Virus record (IMG/VR): IMGVR_UViG_3300037487_000790
Location: 1 to 35,246 of that record
Length of the DNA: 35,246 nt
From: a virus
Reading direction: 5' to 3' (one strand)
In this document: positions 8,486 to 14,243 of the stretch, piece after piece
Layout: every line of letters begins with the position of its first letter
Position numbering within the stretch: the first letter of the stretch is position 1
Translations under genes and position numbers: made by a program
The notes under the pieces: generated by a model
What the model was told of the DNA's origin: nothing
The model's input: only the letters and a program-made list of their open reading frames with translations
Databases searched by the model: none

Positions 8486-8775
8486 GTCGGCTCGCCCCAC
8501 TCGTAAATGATCTTCTGAGGCCCGCCATCCGCGCCGGTCACCTCGGTGCGCTGCAGCTTCGGCACATGATACTCGACCATGTCCTGGATGCACCGGAACG
8601 CCGCCAGTGGGCCTTCCTCGGCCTCGATGCGGTCTAGAAGATGACCAAGCCGGGGCGTCTGTTGCTCGACGAAAGCGGCGATGGCCTCGCGGGCGTTCGC
8701 GGTGGACTTGTTCGGCAGCCCTTTCGGGCGTCCCGGCCCCGGTTTCCCGCCTTTTTTGAAACTTGGGTTAGCCAT
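8482..8775 (-). CDS. terS: Terminase small subunit
   Basis: The product is 97 residues. It begins with a basic Gly/Pro/Lys motif (KPGPGRPKGLPNKSTANARE) of the kind that opens many small terminases, then helices AIAAFVEQQTPRLGHLLDRI and a C-terminal segment ending KIIYEWGEPT. It should bind the packaging site and regulate TerL. ATG 8775 is used; the site GGGG 12 or so bases upstream is weak. It is the first gene of the minus-strand late block. Two TTGACG hexamers (complements of 8805-8810 and 8821-8826) lie upstream but have no convincing -10. Confidence 0.8.
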   Translation of the reverse strand: MANPSFKKGGKPGPGRPKGLPNKSTANAREAIAAFVEQQTPRLGHLLDRIEAEEGPLAAFRCIQDMVEYHVPKLQRTEVTGADGGPQKIIYEWGEPT

Positions 8776-8853
8776 TGGTTCATGATGGCCCCTACCACTT
8801 CGACCGTCAAGCCACCCATGCGTCAAGCGCATACCGCCCCGCGTTCCTTGCAA

Positions 8854-8881
8854 TGGTCATCCTGCACCGGCGGTGTATGTT
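8854..8881 (+). promoter_or_regulatory. Rightward promoter P1 for the 8929-9650 cassette
   Basis: TGGTCA (8854-8859, four of six matches to TTGACA), a 16-base spacer, then TATGTT (8876-8881). The second rightward promoter at 13790-13817 has the same spacing, the same TATGTT and the same palindrome. The -35 is weak, so this unit may need activation or be intrinsically weaker. Confidence 0.6.
8863..8877. promoter_or_regulatory. Operator O1, TGCACC-GGC-GGTGTA
   Basis: A near-palindrome with half-sites TGCACC and GGTGTA around three bases, located between the -35 and -10 of P1. It shares the layout TRCACC-N3-SGTGTA with 13745-13759 and 13799-13813. Repressor binding here would block RNA polymerase. 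The helix-turn-helix protein at 13525-13728 is the obvious candidate ligand. Confidence 0.65.
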
Positions 8882-8928
8882 CCTCGCATCGCAACCGGCG
8901 CCGAGGCGCCAAACGACGGAGACGGCAA

Positions 8929-9144
8929 ATGAACGCAGAGACCCGCCTTAAGAACATCGAAGAGCGCATCACCCGCGCGGTGTGCAGCGTTCATGGCGTC
9001 ATCTGCAACGGCGAGGTCGAACTGCGAGACAAACTGCGCCGCCAGCTGGGCAAGAAGTGGGACGCCGTCAATTTCCGTTGGGAACTTCTTTCGCAGCAAG
9101 ACATCGAAGACATGGAATACGAAGCGTCCTGGGCTAGCGCCTGA
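8929..9144 (+). CDS. Hypothetical 71-residue protein, first gene of P1 cassette
   Basis: The product is 71 residues, helical and charged (RLKNIEERI, ELRDKLRRQLGKKWDAVNF), with an acidic Glu/Asp/Met segment at the end. GGAG lies seven bases before ATG 8929. It is the first gene behind promoter P1 and is transcribed opposite to the terminase genes beside it. No family recognised. Confidence 0.6.
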   Translation: MNAETRLKNIEERITRAVCSVHGVICNGEVELRDKLRRQLGKKWDAVNFRWELLSQQDIEDMEYEASWASA

Positions 9145-9155
9145 CGCATATCGGA

Positions 9156-9178
9156 GTTGAGGAAACGCACTCCTCAAC
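9156..9178 (+). other. Intergenic hairpin GTTGAGGA-N7-TCCTCAAC
   Basis: A perfect 8-bp inverted repeat with a 7-base loop lies between the first and second genes of the cassette. No T-run follows, so it is not a classical terminator. It could set relative expression or mRNA stability. Confidence 0.5.
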
Positions 9179-9231
9179 CCCGCTACCTTCCCGCAGTATC
9201 CCGACATCGCAACCAACCCACGGAGACAACG

Positions 9232-9450
9232 ATGATCTACGTCCTGACCAACACCACGAACCCAACTGGGTACTTCCGCACCATCAACCCGAGCCAAGCG
9301 GTGTCCGTCGCGCGCCGCTGGAATCAGCTCGGTCGCCTGCACGCAATTGAGGTCATGGTCGGTGGCGGCGATCACCCGCTCCGCACTATCCGCATCCCGC
9401 TCGGCAAGCAGCAGGCAACGGTGGCCGCTATCCGCGCGGCGATGGCCTGA
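9232..9450 (+). CDS. Hypothetical 72-residue protein
   Basis: The product is 72 residues: MIYVLTNTTNPTGYF, a helix with SVARRWNQLGRLHAIEV, and a C-terminal TVAAIRAAMA. The alternating beta/alpha pattern suggests a small folded domain. ATG 9232 has GGAG seven bases upstream. The frame is open back to 9157 but that extension overlaps the hairpin and lacks a ribosome-binding site. No family recognised. Confidence 0.6.
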   Translation: MIYVLTNTTNPTGYFRTINPSQAVSVARRWNQLGRLHAIEVMVGGGDHPLRTIRIPLGKQQATVAAIRAAMA

Positions 9451-9452
9451 CC

Positions 9453-9650
9453 ATGCGCGTCAACCCCGAAATGAGCCTCCCCCGCCTCCGCCACGCCATG
9501 GGCGAAGCCAGCCTCCTCGACGCCGAGCAGCTGCGCGAAGTCCTCCTGCGCCGAGGCGTCGCGGACACCGACCTGATGACCGCCGACGAGTGGGCGGATG
9601 CGGTCAGGACCGCCTACAAGCGCCTGCCGAGGCATCTCCGGCCGGAGTAA
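9453..9650 (+). CDS. Hypothetical 65-residue protein, last gene of P1 cassette
   Basis: The product is 65 residues, helical, Arg/Leu/Glu-rich (LLDAEQLREVLLRRGV, DEWADAVRTAYKRLP). The ATG lies two bases after the previous stop, without its own clear ribosome-binding site, so translation is probably coupled. A strong hairpin follows. No family recognised. Confidence 0.55.
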   Translation: MRVNPEMSLPRLRHAMGEASLLDAEQLREVLLRRGVADTDLMTADEWADAVRTAYKRLPRHLRPE

Positions 9651-9660
9651 GTCTAAATTC

Positions 9661-9696
9661 GCCGGTGACCTAATTCCCCGGGATTACGTCACCGGC
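9661..9696. terminator. Long hairpin between convergent genes, putative bidirectional terminator
   Basis: Outer arms GCCGGTGAC (9661-9669) and GTCACCGGC (9688-9696) pair perfectly. Inside, TAAT pairs with ATTA and CC with GG after one C-C mismatch. It separates the rightward cassette ending at 9650 from the leftward HNH gene, whose stop codon (9689-9691) lies in one arm. There is no long T-run on either side, so efficiency is uncertain. Confidence 0.6.
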
Positions 9697-10084
9697 CTAC
9701 ATCCGACTTTGGTTCCCGCACCGGCGCATGCCTTGCCCACTGGATGCGCTTCTCAATTTTAGCGCGCTGTTCGGCCGTCCGAACTATGATTGCCTGCAAG
9801 GATTTGCTGACCTCCAGCAACTCGTCTACGTCCCAAGTCGGAGAAGCGAGCAGCTTGGCGTGCCTTTTGGGCAACGATTCGGCGATGGCCTTTTTACGCT
9901 CAGTCACCGTTAGCAGCATGCGACTGCCAAGCCACGAATTGCAGTCGTGACACGCCGGAACCGTTTTTCCGGCATCCCGGCCGCCTTTTCTCAAGCGAGA
10001 AGGAAGGCCACCGGCGAAGCTGTAAGGGACCACATGATCTTTCGTTGTGGCTAGGTCTCCGCAGTAGACGCAAACTTTGGTCAT
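9689..10084 (-). CDS. HNH endonuclease
   Basis: The product is 131 residues. A treble-clef/HNH core is visible: C5-x2-C8, D16-H17 (KDHVVP), then C45-x2-C48-N49 (ACHDCNSW). The C-terminal half is helical and charged. Small HNH proteins in phages can be homing nucleases, packaging nucleases or recombination enzymes; here it ends the leftward early operon, 3' to replication genes. AGGAAG lies about nine bases upstream of ATG 10084. It might be a free-standing homing-type gene, but no flanking intron or split gene is seen. Confidence 0.82.
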   Translation of the reverse strand: MTKVCVYCGDLATTKDHVVPYSFAGGLPSRLRKGGRDAGKTVPACHDCNSWLGSRMLLTVTERKKAIAESLPKRHAKLLASPTWDVDELLEVSKSLQAIIVRTAEQRAKIEKRIQWARHAPVREPKSDVGR

Positions 10085-10147
10085 GCCAATTTCTTCCTAG
10101 GATCGCTCACGAACGTCGAAACGTTGCCGGCCGGTATCATGAGACCT

Positions 10148-10738
10148 TCAACGGGCTTCCGCGCTTCCTGCGCCATCCTCGGCGCTCCTAGAGGCATCCG
10201 AGGCGAACCGGGACCGGAACTTCGCCATCGTCGCCTCGAATTCCGCCTTCTGCTCGTCGGTCATCGCTGACCACTTCCCGACCGGCCTCGACCCCTCCGC
10301 CGGCAGCGCGATCGCCCGCCGCAGCTGGTGCCTCTGGGCCTTCGCCGCAGCGACCTCGGCCTCAAGGTGCTCGCAGACCTCGGCGTAGCTCGGGAACCAC
10401 CGAAACTTGCGCGCCGCCGCGTCGAGGCTTGCCCGGCTGAACGCTGACCCCGGATATTCCAGCATCGCCGCGTAGGCCCTGGCCTTGGCATCGCCATCGG
10501 CCTCGCCCGGCTTGGTCGCCGTCAGGGTGCCAAGCGCCGAGATCCAGCGCAGCGCCAGCGCCTGCGGCGCGGGCTGCAGGGCGGCCTCGATCGCGGCGAG
10601 GGCGCGCTCAGCCTCGGCCTTCTGGGTCGAAGAAATCGCCAGCGGGGCTCCCGGCTGCTCGGTCTGCATCCTCCCGAGCAAGGCGCTCAGCGAGAACGAT
10701 AAACCCGTTGCGGGACTGAGATCGAGATCCTGTGCCAT
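10148..10738 (-). CDS. Putative helicase-loader-like replication protein
   Basis: The product is 196 residues. The N-terminal 35 residues are low complexity; the helical core (about 37-150) includes RWISALGTLTA, a Tyr/Pro turn YAAMLEYPGSAF and WFPSYAEVCEHLEAEV, a pattern seen in phage proteins encoded after YdaU/O-type initiators. The C-terminus is charged and Ala/Ser-rich. AAGGA lies nine bases before ATG 10738. The first 131 bases overlap the end of the ydaU-like gene in another frame. The loader role is inferred mostly from position. Confidence 0.5.
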   Translation of the reverse strand: MAQDLDLSPATGLSFSLSALLGRMQTEQPGAPLAISSTQKAEAERALAAIEAALQPAPQALALRWISALGTLTATKPGEADGDAKARAYAAMLEYPGSAFSRASLDAAARKFRWFPSYAEVCEHLEAEVAAAKAQRHQLRRAIALPAEGSRPVGKWSAMTDEQKAEFEATMAKFRSRFASDASRSAEDGAGSAEAR

Positions 10739-11438
10739 TGCCCTGCTTCCTTTCCGATGTCCGGCGCACCCAGTTGCGCCAGGTTGCCGACCAGTTGGTC
10801 TTGCGCCCGTCCGCGCCGGGCTTGCTCGTCCAGTAATCGCGGAACGACGCCGCCTCGCGCTCGACCGCGACGCCGAGGCTCGCCGCGAACCCTCGGTCCT
10901 CCTCCGTCGGTGACCAATCCGCCGGCAGGCGCGTCCCGCGATCGGCGCGCTCTGCGCGCGTCCCCCCAGACCCCCCAGAACTAAGAGGGACTTCTACGGT
11001 ATCTCTTTCCGTAGGAAAGGGTGGTTGTGGTTGTCTCTGTGGTTGTGTCAACGTAACGTTGTTCGTTACGTCCGACGTAACGTTGGTCGTTACGTTGCGC
11101 GCAGCCCTCGCTGCGGTCGCCGCTTCGGTGCGCTTGCGGCGGGCCTCGTACATCGCGGCGGCCTCGGCCAGTTCGTGCTCGATCCGGCCATGGTGCAGCG
11201 CACCATCTTCCTGCCGAAAGAACGCCAGCACGACCCCGGCTGCCTCGGACCACTCGGTCGGCGTCATGCGAGCCGTGCGGGCAAGCGCGCCGTCGTCCAG
11301 CCGCAGAGGCCCGCCCGCGCGCCAGTAGGCCATGATGAGGTGCAGGTATGCGCCGCTCTGCGCGGCTGTCAGGTGCGCCGTGTCCGCGAGGTAGTCCGCG
11401 ACGTACAGCGGCATCCAGGTTGTCGGTCTTCCGGCCAT
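10608..11438 (-). CDS. YdaU/DUF1376-family replication protein
   Basis: The product is 276 residues. Residues 8-105 carry the DUF1376 pattern (WMPLYVADYLADTAHLTA, GAYLHLIMAYWRAGGPL, FFRQEDGALHHGRIEHEL). A Thr/Asn/Val repeat linker follows at about 114-130, then a Gln/Pro stretch. The C-terminal domain (about 185-245) includes FRDYWTSKPG and TNWSATWRNWVRR, typical of YdaU-type and O-like replication proteins. The start ATG 11438 begins the conserved domain; the frame extends to 11561 but the extension looks random and spans two hairpins. The DNA for the linker is a symmetric repeat array that could be the origin. The end overlaps the next gene by 131 bases. Confidence 0.75.
   Translation of the reverse strand: MAGRPTTWMPLYVADYLADTAHLTAAQSGAYLHLIMAYWRAGGPLRLDDGALARTARMTPTEWSEAAGVVLAFFRQEDGALHHGRIEHELAEAAAMYEARRKRTEAATAARAARNVTTNVTSDVTNNVTLTQPQRQPQPPFPTERDTVEVPLSSGGSGGTRAERADRGTRLPADWSPTEEDRGFAASLGVAVEREAASFRDYWTSKPGADGRKTNWSATWRNWVRRTSERKQGNGTGSRSQSRNGFIVLAERLAREDADRAAGSPAGDFFDPEGRG
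10994..11014. repeat. Inverted repeat CTACGG-N9-CCGTAG in ydaU
   Basis: A perfect 6-bp inverted repeat inside the ydaU coding region, just 3' (in gene direction) of the symmetric array at 11051-11095. The bases between them are strongly T/G-skewed on the plus strand. It may belong to a replication origin. Confidence 0.35.
11051..11095. repeat. Iteron-like array inside ydaU, candidate replication origin
   Basis: Two 21-bp units start at 11051 and 11075 (24-bp period) and differ at one base. Each consists of ACGTAACG, five bases, then CGTTACGT, a perfect 8-bp inverted repeat. They encode an Asn/Val/Thr repeat linker. The lambda origin likewise lies inside its initiator gene O as repeated inverted-repeat iterons; that comparison is the basis for the origin proposal. 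Confidence 0.55.
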
Positions 11439-11501
11439 GATCGTCCTTTCACAGGTTGATCCGGCCGACCTCGCGCGATAGGTTCGCGGTGCCATTGTGG
11501 C

Positions 11502-11556
11502 CGGACCAGTTGGGTGGTCCGCTGAGCCCCGGTCTGCTTGCAACAGGCCGGGGCTC
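11502..11556. other. Two adjacent hairpins in the ydaU leader
   Basis: CGGACCA (11502-11508) pairs with TGGTCCG (11515-11521). Next to it, GAGCCCCGG (11524-11532) pairs with CCGGGGCTC (11548-11556), with inner CTG/CAG pairing around a 7-base loop. They lie in the 233-base gap between the coiled-coil gene and ydaU, about 65 bases before the ydaU start on the minus strand. No T-run follows on that strand. A terminator/attenuator, mRNA leader structure or small RNA are all possible. Confidence 0.45.
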
Positions 11557-11630
11557 GTCATTTGTGCCGGGCGTCAGCGCTTCTGGTCAAGCAAGAACGC
11601 GATGTGAGCGGCTTGTGTAGCGTCTGTCGA

Positions 11631-11685
11631 ACGGGCGTTGAACGGACGTTGAGCGGGCGCTAGACCGGTGTTCAACGGGCGTTCA
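11631..11685. repeat. Five tandem 11-bp repeats, iteron-like
   Basis: Units ACGGGCGTTGA, ACGGACGTTGA, GCGGGCGCTAG, ACCGGTGTTCA and ACGGGCGTTCA follow each other without gaps. The period is close to one helical turn, so a protein could line up on one face. The array runs from the gap before ydaU into the last codons of the coiled-coil gene (stop at 11672). Confidence 0.6.
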
Positions 11686-12025
11686 GCTTCTCGTTCTTTC
11701 GCATCAGCGTTTCGTTGCGAAGTCGGAGCTTGTGCATTTCGTACTTGATGCTGCTGATCTCGTCGCGGAGCTTTTCGACGCGCTGGTCGCATCTGAATCT
11801 GTAGTCCCGCCTCATCTCCTCAATGTGCTCGCGGTGAGCGACTTCGCGATCTGCAGACGTGAGTTGATCGATAAGGCCCTGCAGATTTTCGATTTCCTCT
11901 CTTGACGCCTCAAGCGCCGCCTTTAGCACTCGGTTTTCGCGCAGTTGCGCAAACAGCGCTGTATCGGACATCTCCAGCTCTTTCGTGAGCCGAGTGACTG
12001 CGTCGGTCGACTCTTCTTCGCGCAT
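11672..12025 (-). CDS. Coiled-coil hypothetical protein
   Basis: The product is 117 residues, almost wholly a heptad-rich coiled coil with alternating Glu/Lys/Arg and Leu (RENRVLKAALEASREEIENL, VEKLRDEISSIKYEMHKLRL). GGGAG lies eight bases upstream of ATG 12025. An in-frame ATG at 12070 lacks a ribosome-binding site. It is encoded beside the 11-bp repeats. Function unknown. Confidence 0.6.
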   Translation of the reverse strand: MREEESTDAVTRLTKELEMSDTALFAQLRENRVLKAALEASREEIENLQGLIDQLTSADREVAHREHIEEMRRDYRFRCDQRVEKLRDEISSIKYEMHKLRLRNETLMRKNEKLNAR

Positions 12026-12177
12026 GTCGAACTCTCCCGTTTCATTGGTTGGTTGGCGGGTCCGATCCATCAGGTAAACGACCCGGCCAGGGGCCTGTTG
12101 ACGCGTCGCAACTCGCGCTGGATCGGTTTTAGGTTCCGCCGCCCGCCGGCGACGGCAAGGGAGGGCCCGGCCGGTTT

Positions 12178-12432
12178 CTAGAGCGCGAGGCCCAGCTGGA
12201 CCCCGAGCCGATCAGCGTAGAGCGCGACCGCCTGCAGCCGCTCCTGCTCCTTCGCCCGCTTGCGCTCGTCGCGGCGCAGCTGCACCACGCGCACCAGCGC
12301 AGCGGGGTCGTAGCCCGCGGACTTGATCTCGACGCGCAGCTGCTTGATGTCCTCGCGCGCTTCGTCGGCGGCGTCGAGCAGGCGGGTCAGGCGGTCGGCG
12401 TAGCTCGTCAGGTCATCGTTGATGCCGGTCAT
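12178..12432 (-). CDS. GapR-like (DUF2312) DNA-binding protein
   Basis: The product is 84 residues. It follows the DUF2312/GapR plan: an N-terminal coiled-coil helix (LTSYADRLTRLLDAADEARE), then DIKQLRVEIKSAGYDPAAL and VVQLRRDERKRAKEQERL. Caulobacter GapR is about 89 residues and binds overtwisted AT-rich DNA during replication. A role on phage replication or transcription supercoils is inferred. ATGA overlap with the RusA stop. Carriage of this family supports an alphaproteobacterial host. Confidence 0.75.
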   Translation of the reverse strand: MTGINDDLTSYADRLTRLLDAADEAREDIKQLRVEIKSAGYDPAALVRVVQLRRDERKRAKEQERLQAVALYADRLGVQLGLAL

Positions 12433-12794
12433 TCGTCGATCTCCTCTAGGTAGACCTCGGCCCGCGGCGTCGTGCGATCGAGGTGGTGATACAGGTGCAT
12501 TTCTCGCACCGCGCGGTCGTTGCGGTAGACGCGGCCCTGCAACGCGTCGAGGATTAGGCTTGGGTCAAGGTCGGGCCGGCGCGAAGCGTAATGGATGTGC
12601 GCGGTCATACGGATCGGCGCGCGAAGCTGGCGCTCCTCAGGCAACTCTGGAACCTGGCGCGCGAAGTTTTCGACATAGGCCAATGCCTTGGCGCTTTTGA
12701 TAACCCGCACCATACTGCCGAACTTGACGATCCGGCGGCTGTTGGCTTTGGAAACCGGCTCGCCCAGGATGATGCCCTGCCATTTGCGCTTCAC
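12429..12794 (-). CDS. rusA: RusA-like Holliday junction resolvase
   Basis: The product is 121 residues, matching RusA length (about 120). It starts GEPVSKANSRR after a short lead, and carries the acidic motif RRPDLDPSLILDALQGRVYR with Asp75 and Asp77, then Asp93 in NDRAV. These correspond to the three catalytic aspartates of E. coli RusA. The loop after DLD is about two residues shorter than in RusA. GTG 12794 overlaps the preceding stop (GTGA). It should resolve branched recombination or replication intermediates before packaging. Longer in-frame extension upstream lies inside the neighbouring gene and is not used. Confidence 0.85.
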   Translation of the reverse strand: MKRKWQGIILGEPVSKANSRRIVKFGSMVRVIKSAKALAYVENFARQVPELPEERQLRAPIRMTAHIHYASRRPDLDPSLILDALQGRVYRNDRAVREMHLYHHLDRTTPRAEVYLEEIDE

Positions 12795-13528
12795 GTCGAA
12801 GTCCCCACCGCGCTGCGGCTCTCGGCCAGCATGGCACCGCTCGACCCCGTCAGGCTCCGCGCCTCGACGCGCGGCGTCCAGCGCAAAACCTGCAGCGGCC
12901 TGATCAGGTGCGCCGGGATGTCCTCGAAGCGCCGACCGCCCATCAGCCGCGGCCAGAGGCGCTCGGCGCGCTCGACGCTCTGCTCGGGATCGGTGGATGG
13001 CTGCGCTTCGACCGGTTCGGCGTCCTCGAAATCCCGCAGTTGCGGCGGGTATGGCGCGACCTTGCGGCCGAGCGTGAGCGCCTTGTGGCCCGCTGGCGTC
13101 AGCGCGACGCGGTCGTGCGCCCATTCGGCCAAGCCGCGCTTGCGCAGCGAGTGAATAGCGCTGTTGAGCCGGATGCGGTTCTGTATGCCCGCGATCCAAG
13201 CCCGCCACGCCTCGATGCTGGCCTCGCCGCCCTGGCTGTCCATCCACTCGCAGATGACCCGGGTGAACCCCGCCGAAACCGCCGCGCGGTAGCGCGAGCC
13301 GCGCACGGGCCTCGTCGATGTGAACCAGTATGTCCAGCCGCACCCCGGCGGCCTCGTCGGGACGTAATTGCTCTCGACGACGCGCTTGCGCTTGAGGTGC
13401 GCCAGCGACCCGAGGATCGCGCCGCGGTCCATTTGCGGCAGCGCCGCGCACAGATCCGAGGTCGTGGCCCTACCTCCGGCAACGCGCAGGGCGTTGGTGA
13501 CCTGCTCGATCGCGGTGATCCGGTTCAT
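12791..13528 (-). CDS. Tandem winged-helix DNA-binding protein
   Basis: The product is 245 residues. Two similar helical/wing segments are visible: about 3-70 (EQVTNALRVAGGRATTSDLC, then LAHLKRKRVVESNY) and about 80-150 (TRVICEWMDSQGGEASIEAW, HSLRKRGLAEWAHDRVALTP). This is the pattern of two winged helices, each ending with a beta wing. The C-terminal part is charged and Pro-rich. ATG 13528 overlaps the helix-turn-helix gene stop (ATGA). It could be a transcription regulator or replication accessory protein. I do not recognise the family. Confidence 0.6.
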   Translation of the reverse strand: MNRITAIEQVTNALRVAGGRATTSDLCAALPQMDRGAILGSLAHLKRKRVVESNYVPTRPPGCGWTYWFTSTRPVRGSRYRAAVSAGFTRVICEWMDSQGGEASIEAWRAWIAGIQNRIRLNSAIHSLRKRGLAEWAHDRVALTPAGHKALTLGRKVAPYPPQLRDFEDAEPVEAQPSTDPEQSVERAERLWPRLMGGRRFEDIPAHLIRPLQVLRWTPRVEARSLTGSSGAMLAESRSAVGTST

Positions 13529-13728
13529 CGCCGCGCCTCGGGCTGCGTCGCCGCCACCGGATCGAACCGCAGGCGCTTCTTGCGCGCGATCTGCAGCGCC
13601 TGGAGCTGGCGCGCCGCCGGAAGCCGCTGCCGCCGCTTCCAATTGCTGATGGCCTGTGGCGAGGTCGCGAATGCGCGAGCCGCCGCGAGAGTGCCGCCGA
13701 TGGCGGCGAGGAACTGGTCTAGGTTCAT
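13525..13728 (-). CDS. Cro-like helix-turn-helix regulator
   Basis: The product is 67 residues. Residues about 12-33 form a helix-turn-helix of the Cro/YdaS type (TLAAARAFATSPQAISNWKR), followed by a basic tail. It has no dimerisation or cleavage domain of CI size, so it is Cro-like. The promoter region carries an operator (13745-13759) and the ATG has little leader and no good ribosome-binding site, which would fit a nearly leaderless message. It is the best candidate for binding the three matching palindromes; this is inference from position. Confidence 0.75.
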   Translation of the reverse strand: MNLDQFLAAIGGTLAAARAFATSPQAISNWKRRQRLPAARQLQALQIARKKRLRFDPVAATQPEARR

Positions 13729-13739
13729 AATTCGCCACG

Positions 13740-13767
13740 GCTACTACACCCTGCGTGTAGCCGTCAA
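13740..13767 (-). promoter_or_regulatory. Leftward early promoter with operator O2
   Basis: On the minus strand a TTGACG -35 (complement of 13762-13767) precedes the palindrome TACACC-CTG-CGTGTA (13745-13759; extended arms CTACAC/GTGTAG). The best -10, TAGTAG, is only a three-of-six match at 15-base spacing. A start there would give an almost leaderless helix-turn-helix mRNA. Operator placement implies autoregulation. Confidence 0.5.
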
Positions 13768-13789
13768 GCGGACTATTTGCACGAACCTG

Positions 13790-13817
13790 TTGACGGCATG
13801 CACCGCTGGTGTATGTT
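13790..13817 (+). promoter_or_regulatory. Rightward early promoter P2 with operator O3
   Basis: TTGACG (13790-13795), 16-base spacer, TATGTT (13812-13817). The spacer contains TGCACC-GCT-GGTGTA (13799-13813), extended to a 19-bp imperfect palindrome CATGCACC-N3-GGTGTATG. A hairpin GTCGCC-N6-GGCGAC (13824-13841) follows in the leader, then a ribosome-binding site before ATG 13861. It should drive the long rightward recombination operon. Confidence 0.7.
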
Positions 13818-13860
13818 CGCCCTGTCGCCACCGACGGCGACGCAACCGGGGAGACGGAAC

Positions 13861-14178
13861 ATGAATGGCATGATGACCTACCGCAGCGACGACCGCGGCG
13901 AGCACTACGGCCACGGCGGCTCGTTCATCGATGACTTCGAGAGCGCGCTGCGCCGCATCGACATCGCCAAGGCCAACGCCGAGCGCGACATCATCGCGGC
14001 GCTGACGCGGCTGCGCGACATCTGCAACGCGCAGATCGACCGCACCGTGCCGATGTCGGCCGAAGTCGCGAAGGCGTTCGACAGCGAGTACCAGACCAGC
14101 GTCGCTAGCGTGACCGACATGGTCAGCGAGATCGCGGTCCACGCCGAGAGCACCATCACCGCCGAGCTGGAGGGCTGA
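13861..14178 (+). CDS. Hypothetical 105-residue helical protein
   Basis: The product is 105 residues: a His/Gly/Tyr-rich start (about 1-20), then two long amphipathic helices with DDFESALRRIDIAKANAERD and TSVASVTDMVSEIAVHAEST. GGGGAGAC precedes ATG 13861. First gene behind P2, so probably the earliest rightward product. No family recognised; a coiled-coil or ligand-binding bundle is possible. Confidence 0.6.
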   Translation: MNGMMTYRSDDRGEHYGHGGSFIDDFESALRRIDIAKANAERDIIAALTRLRDICNAQIDRTVPMSAEVAKAFDSEYQTSVASVTDMVSEIAVHAESTITAELEG

Positions 14179-14180
14179 CC

Positions 14181-14243
14181 ATGCACCTCGTCTTCGCCGC
14201 CCTGATGGGCGCCACCATCGCCGCGATCATGGTGCTGGCATGA
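14181..14243 (+). CDS. Tiny hydrophobic membrane peptide (20 aa)
   Basis: ATG 14181 opens a 20-residue reading frame, MHLVFAALMGATIAAIMVLA, a single hydrophobic helix. The ATG is two bases after the previous stop and its stop overlaps the next start (ATGA), which fits the coupling seen throughout this operon. Small size alone cannot prove translation. Confidence 0.5.
   Translation: MHLVFAALMGATIAAIMVLA

Noticed and set aside
7298-8506. 402-codon plus-strand frame opposite the large terminase
   Set aside because: It is the complement of terL codons with Val/Arg/Ala-rich composition and no recognisable domain.
8482-8853. Longer small-terminase start at 8853
   Set aside because: The added residues have no family pattern and lie in the regulatory region; ATG 8775 begins the basic motif.
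11574-11792. 72-codon minus-strand frame across the 11-bp repeats
   Set aside because: It largely overlaps the coiled-coil gene in another frame, with repeat-derived composition and no ribosome-binding site.
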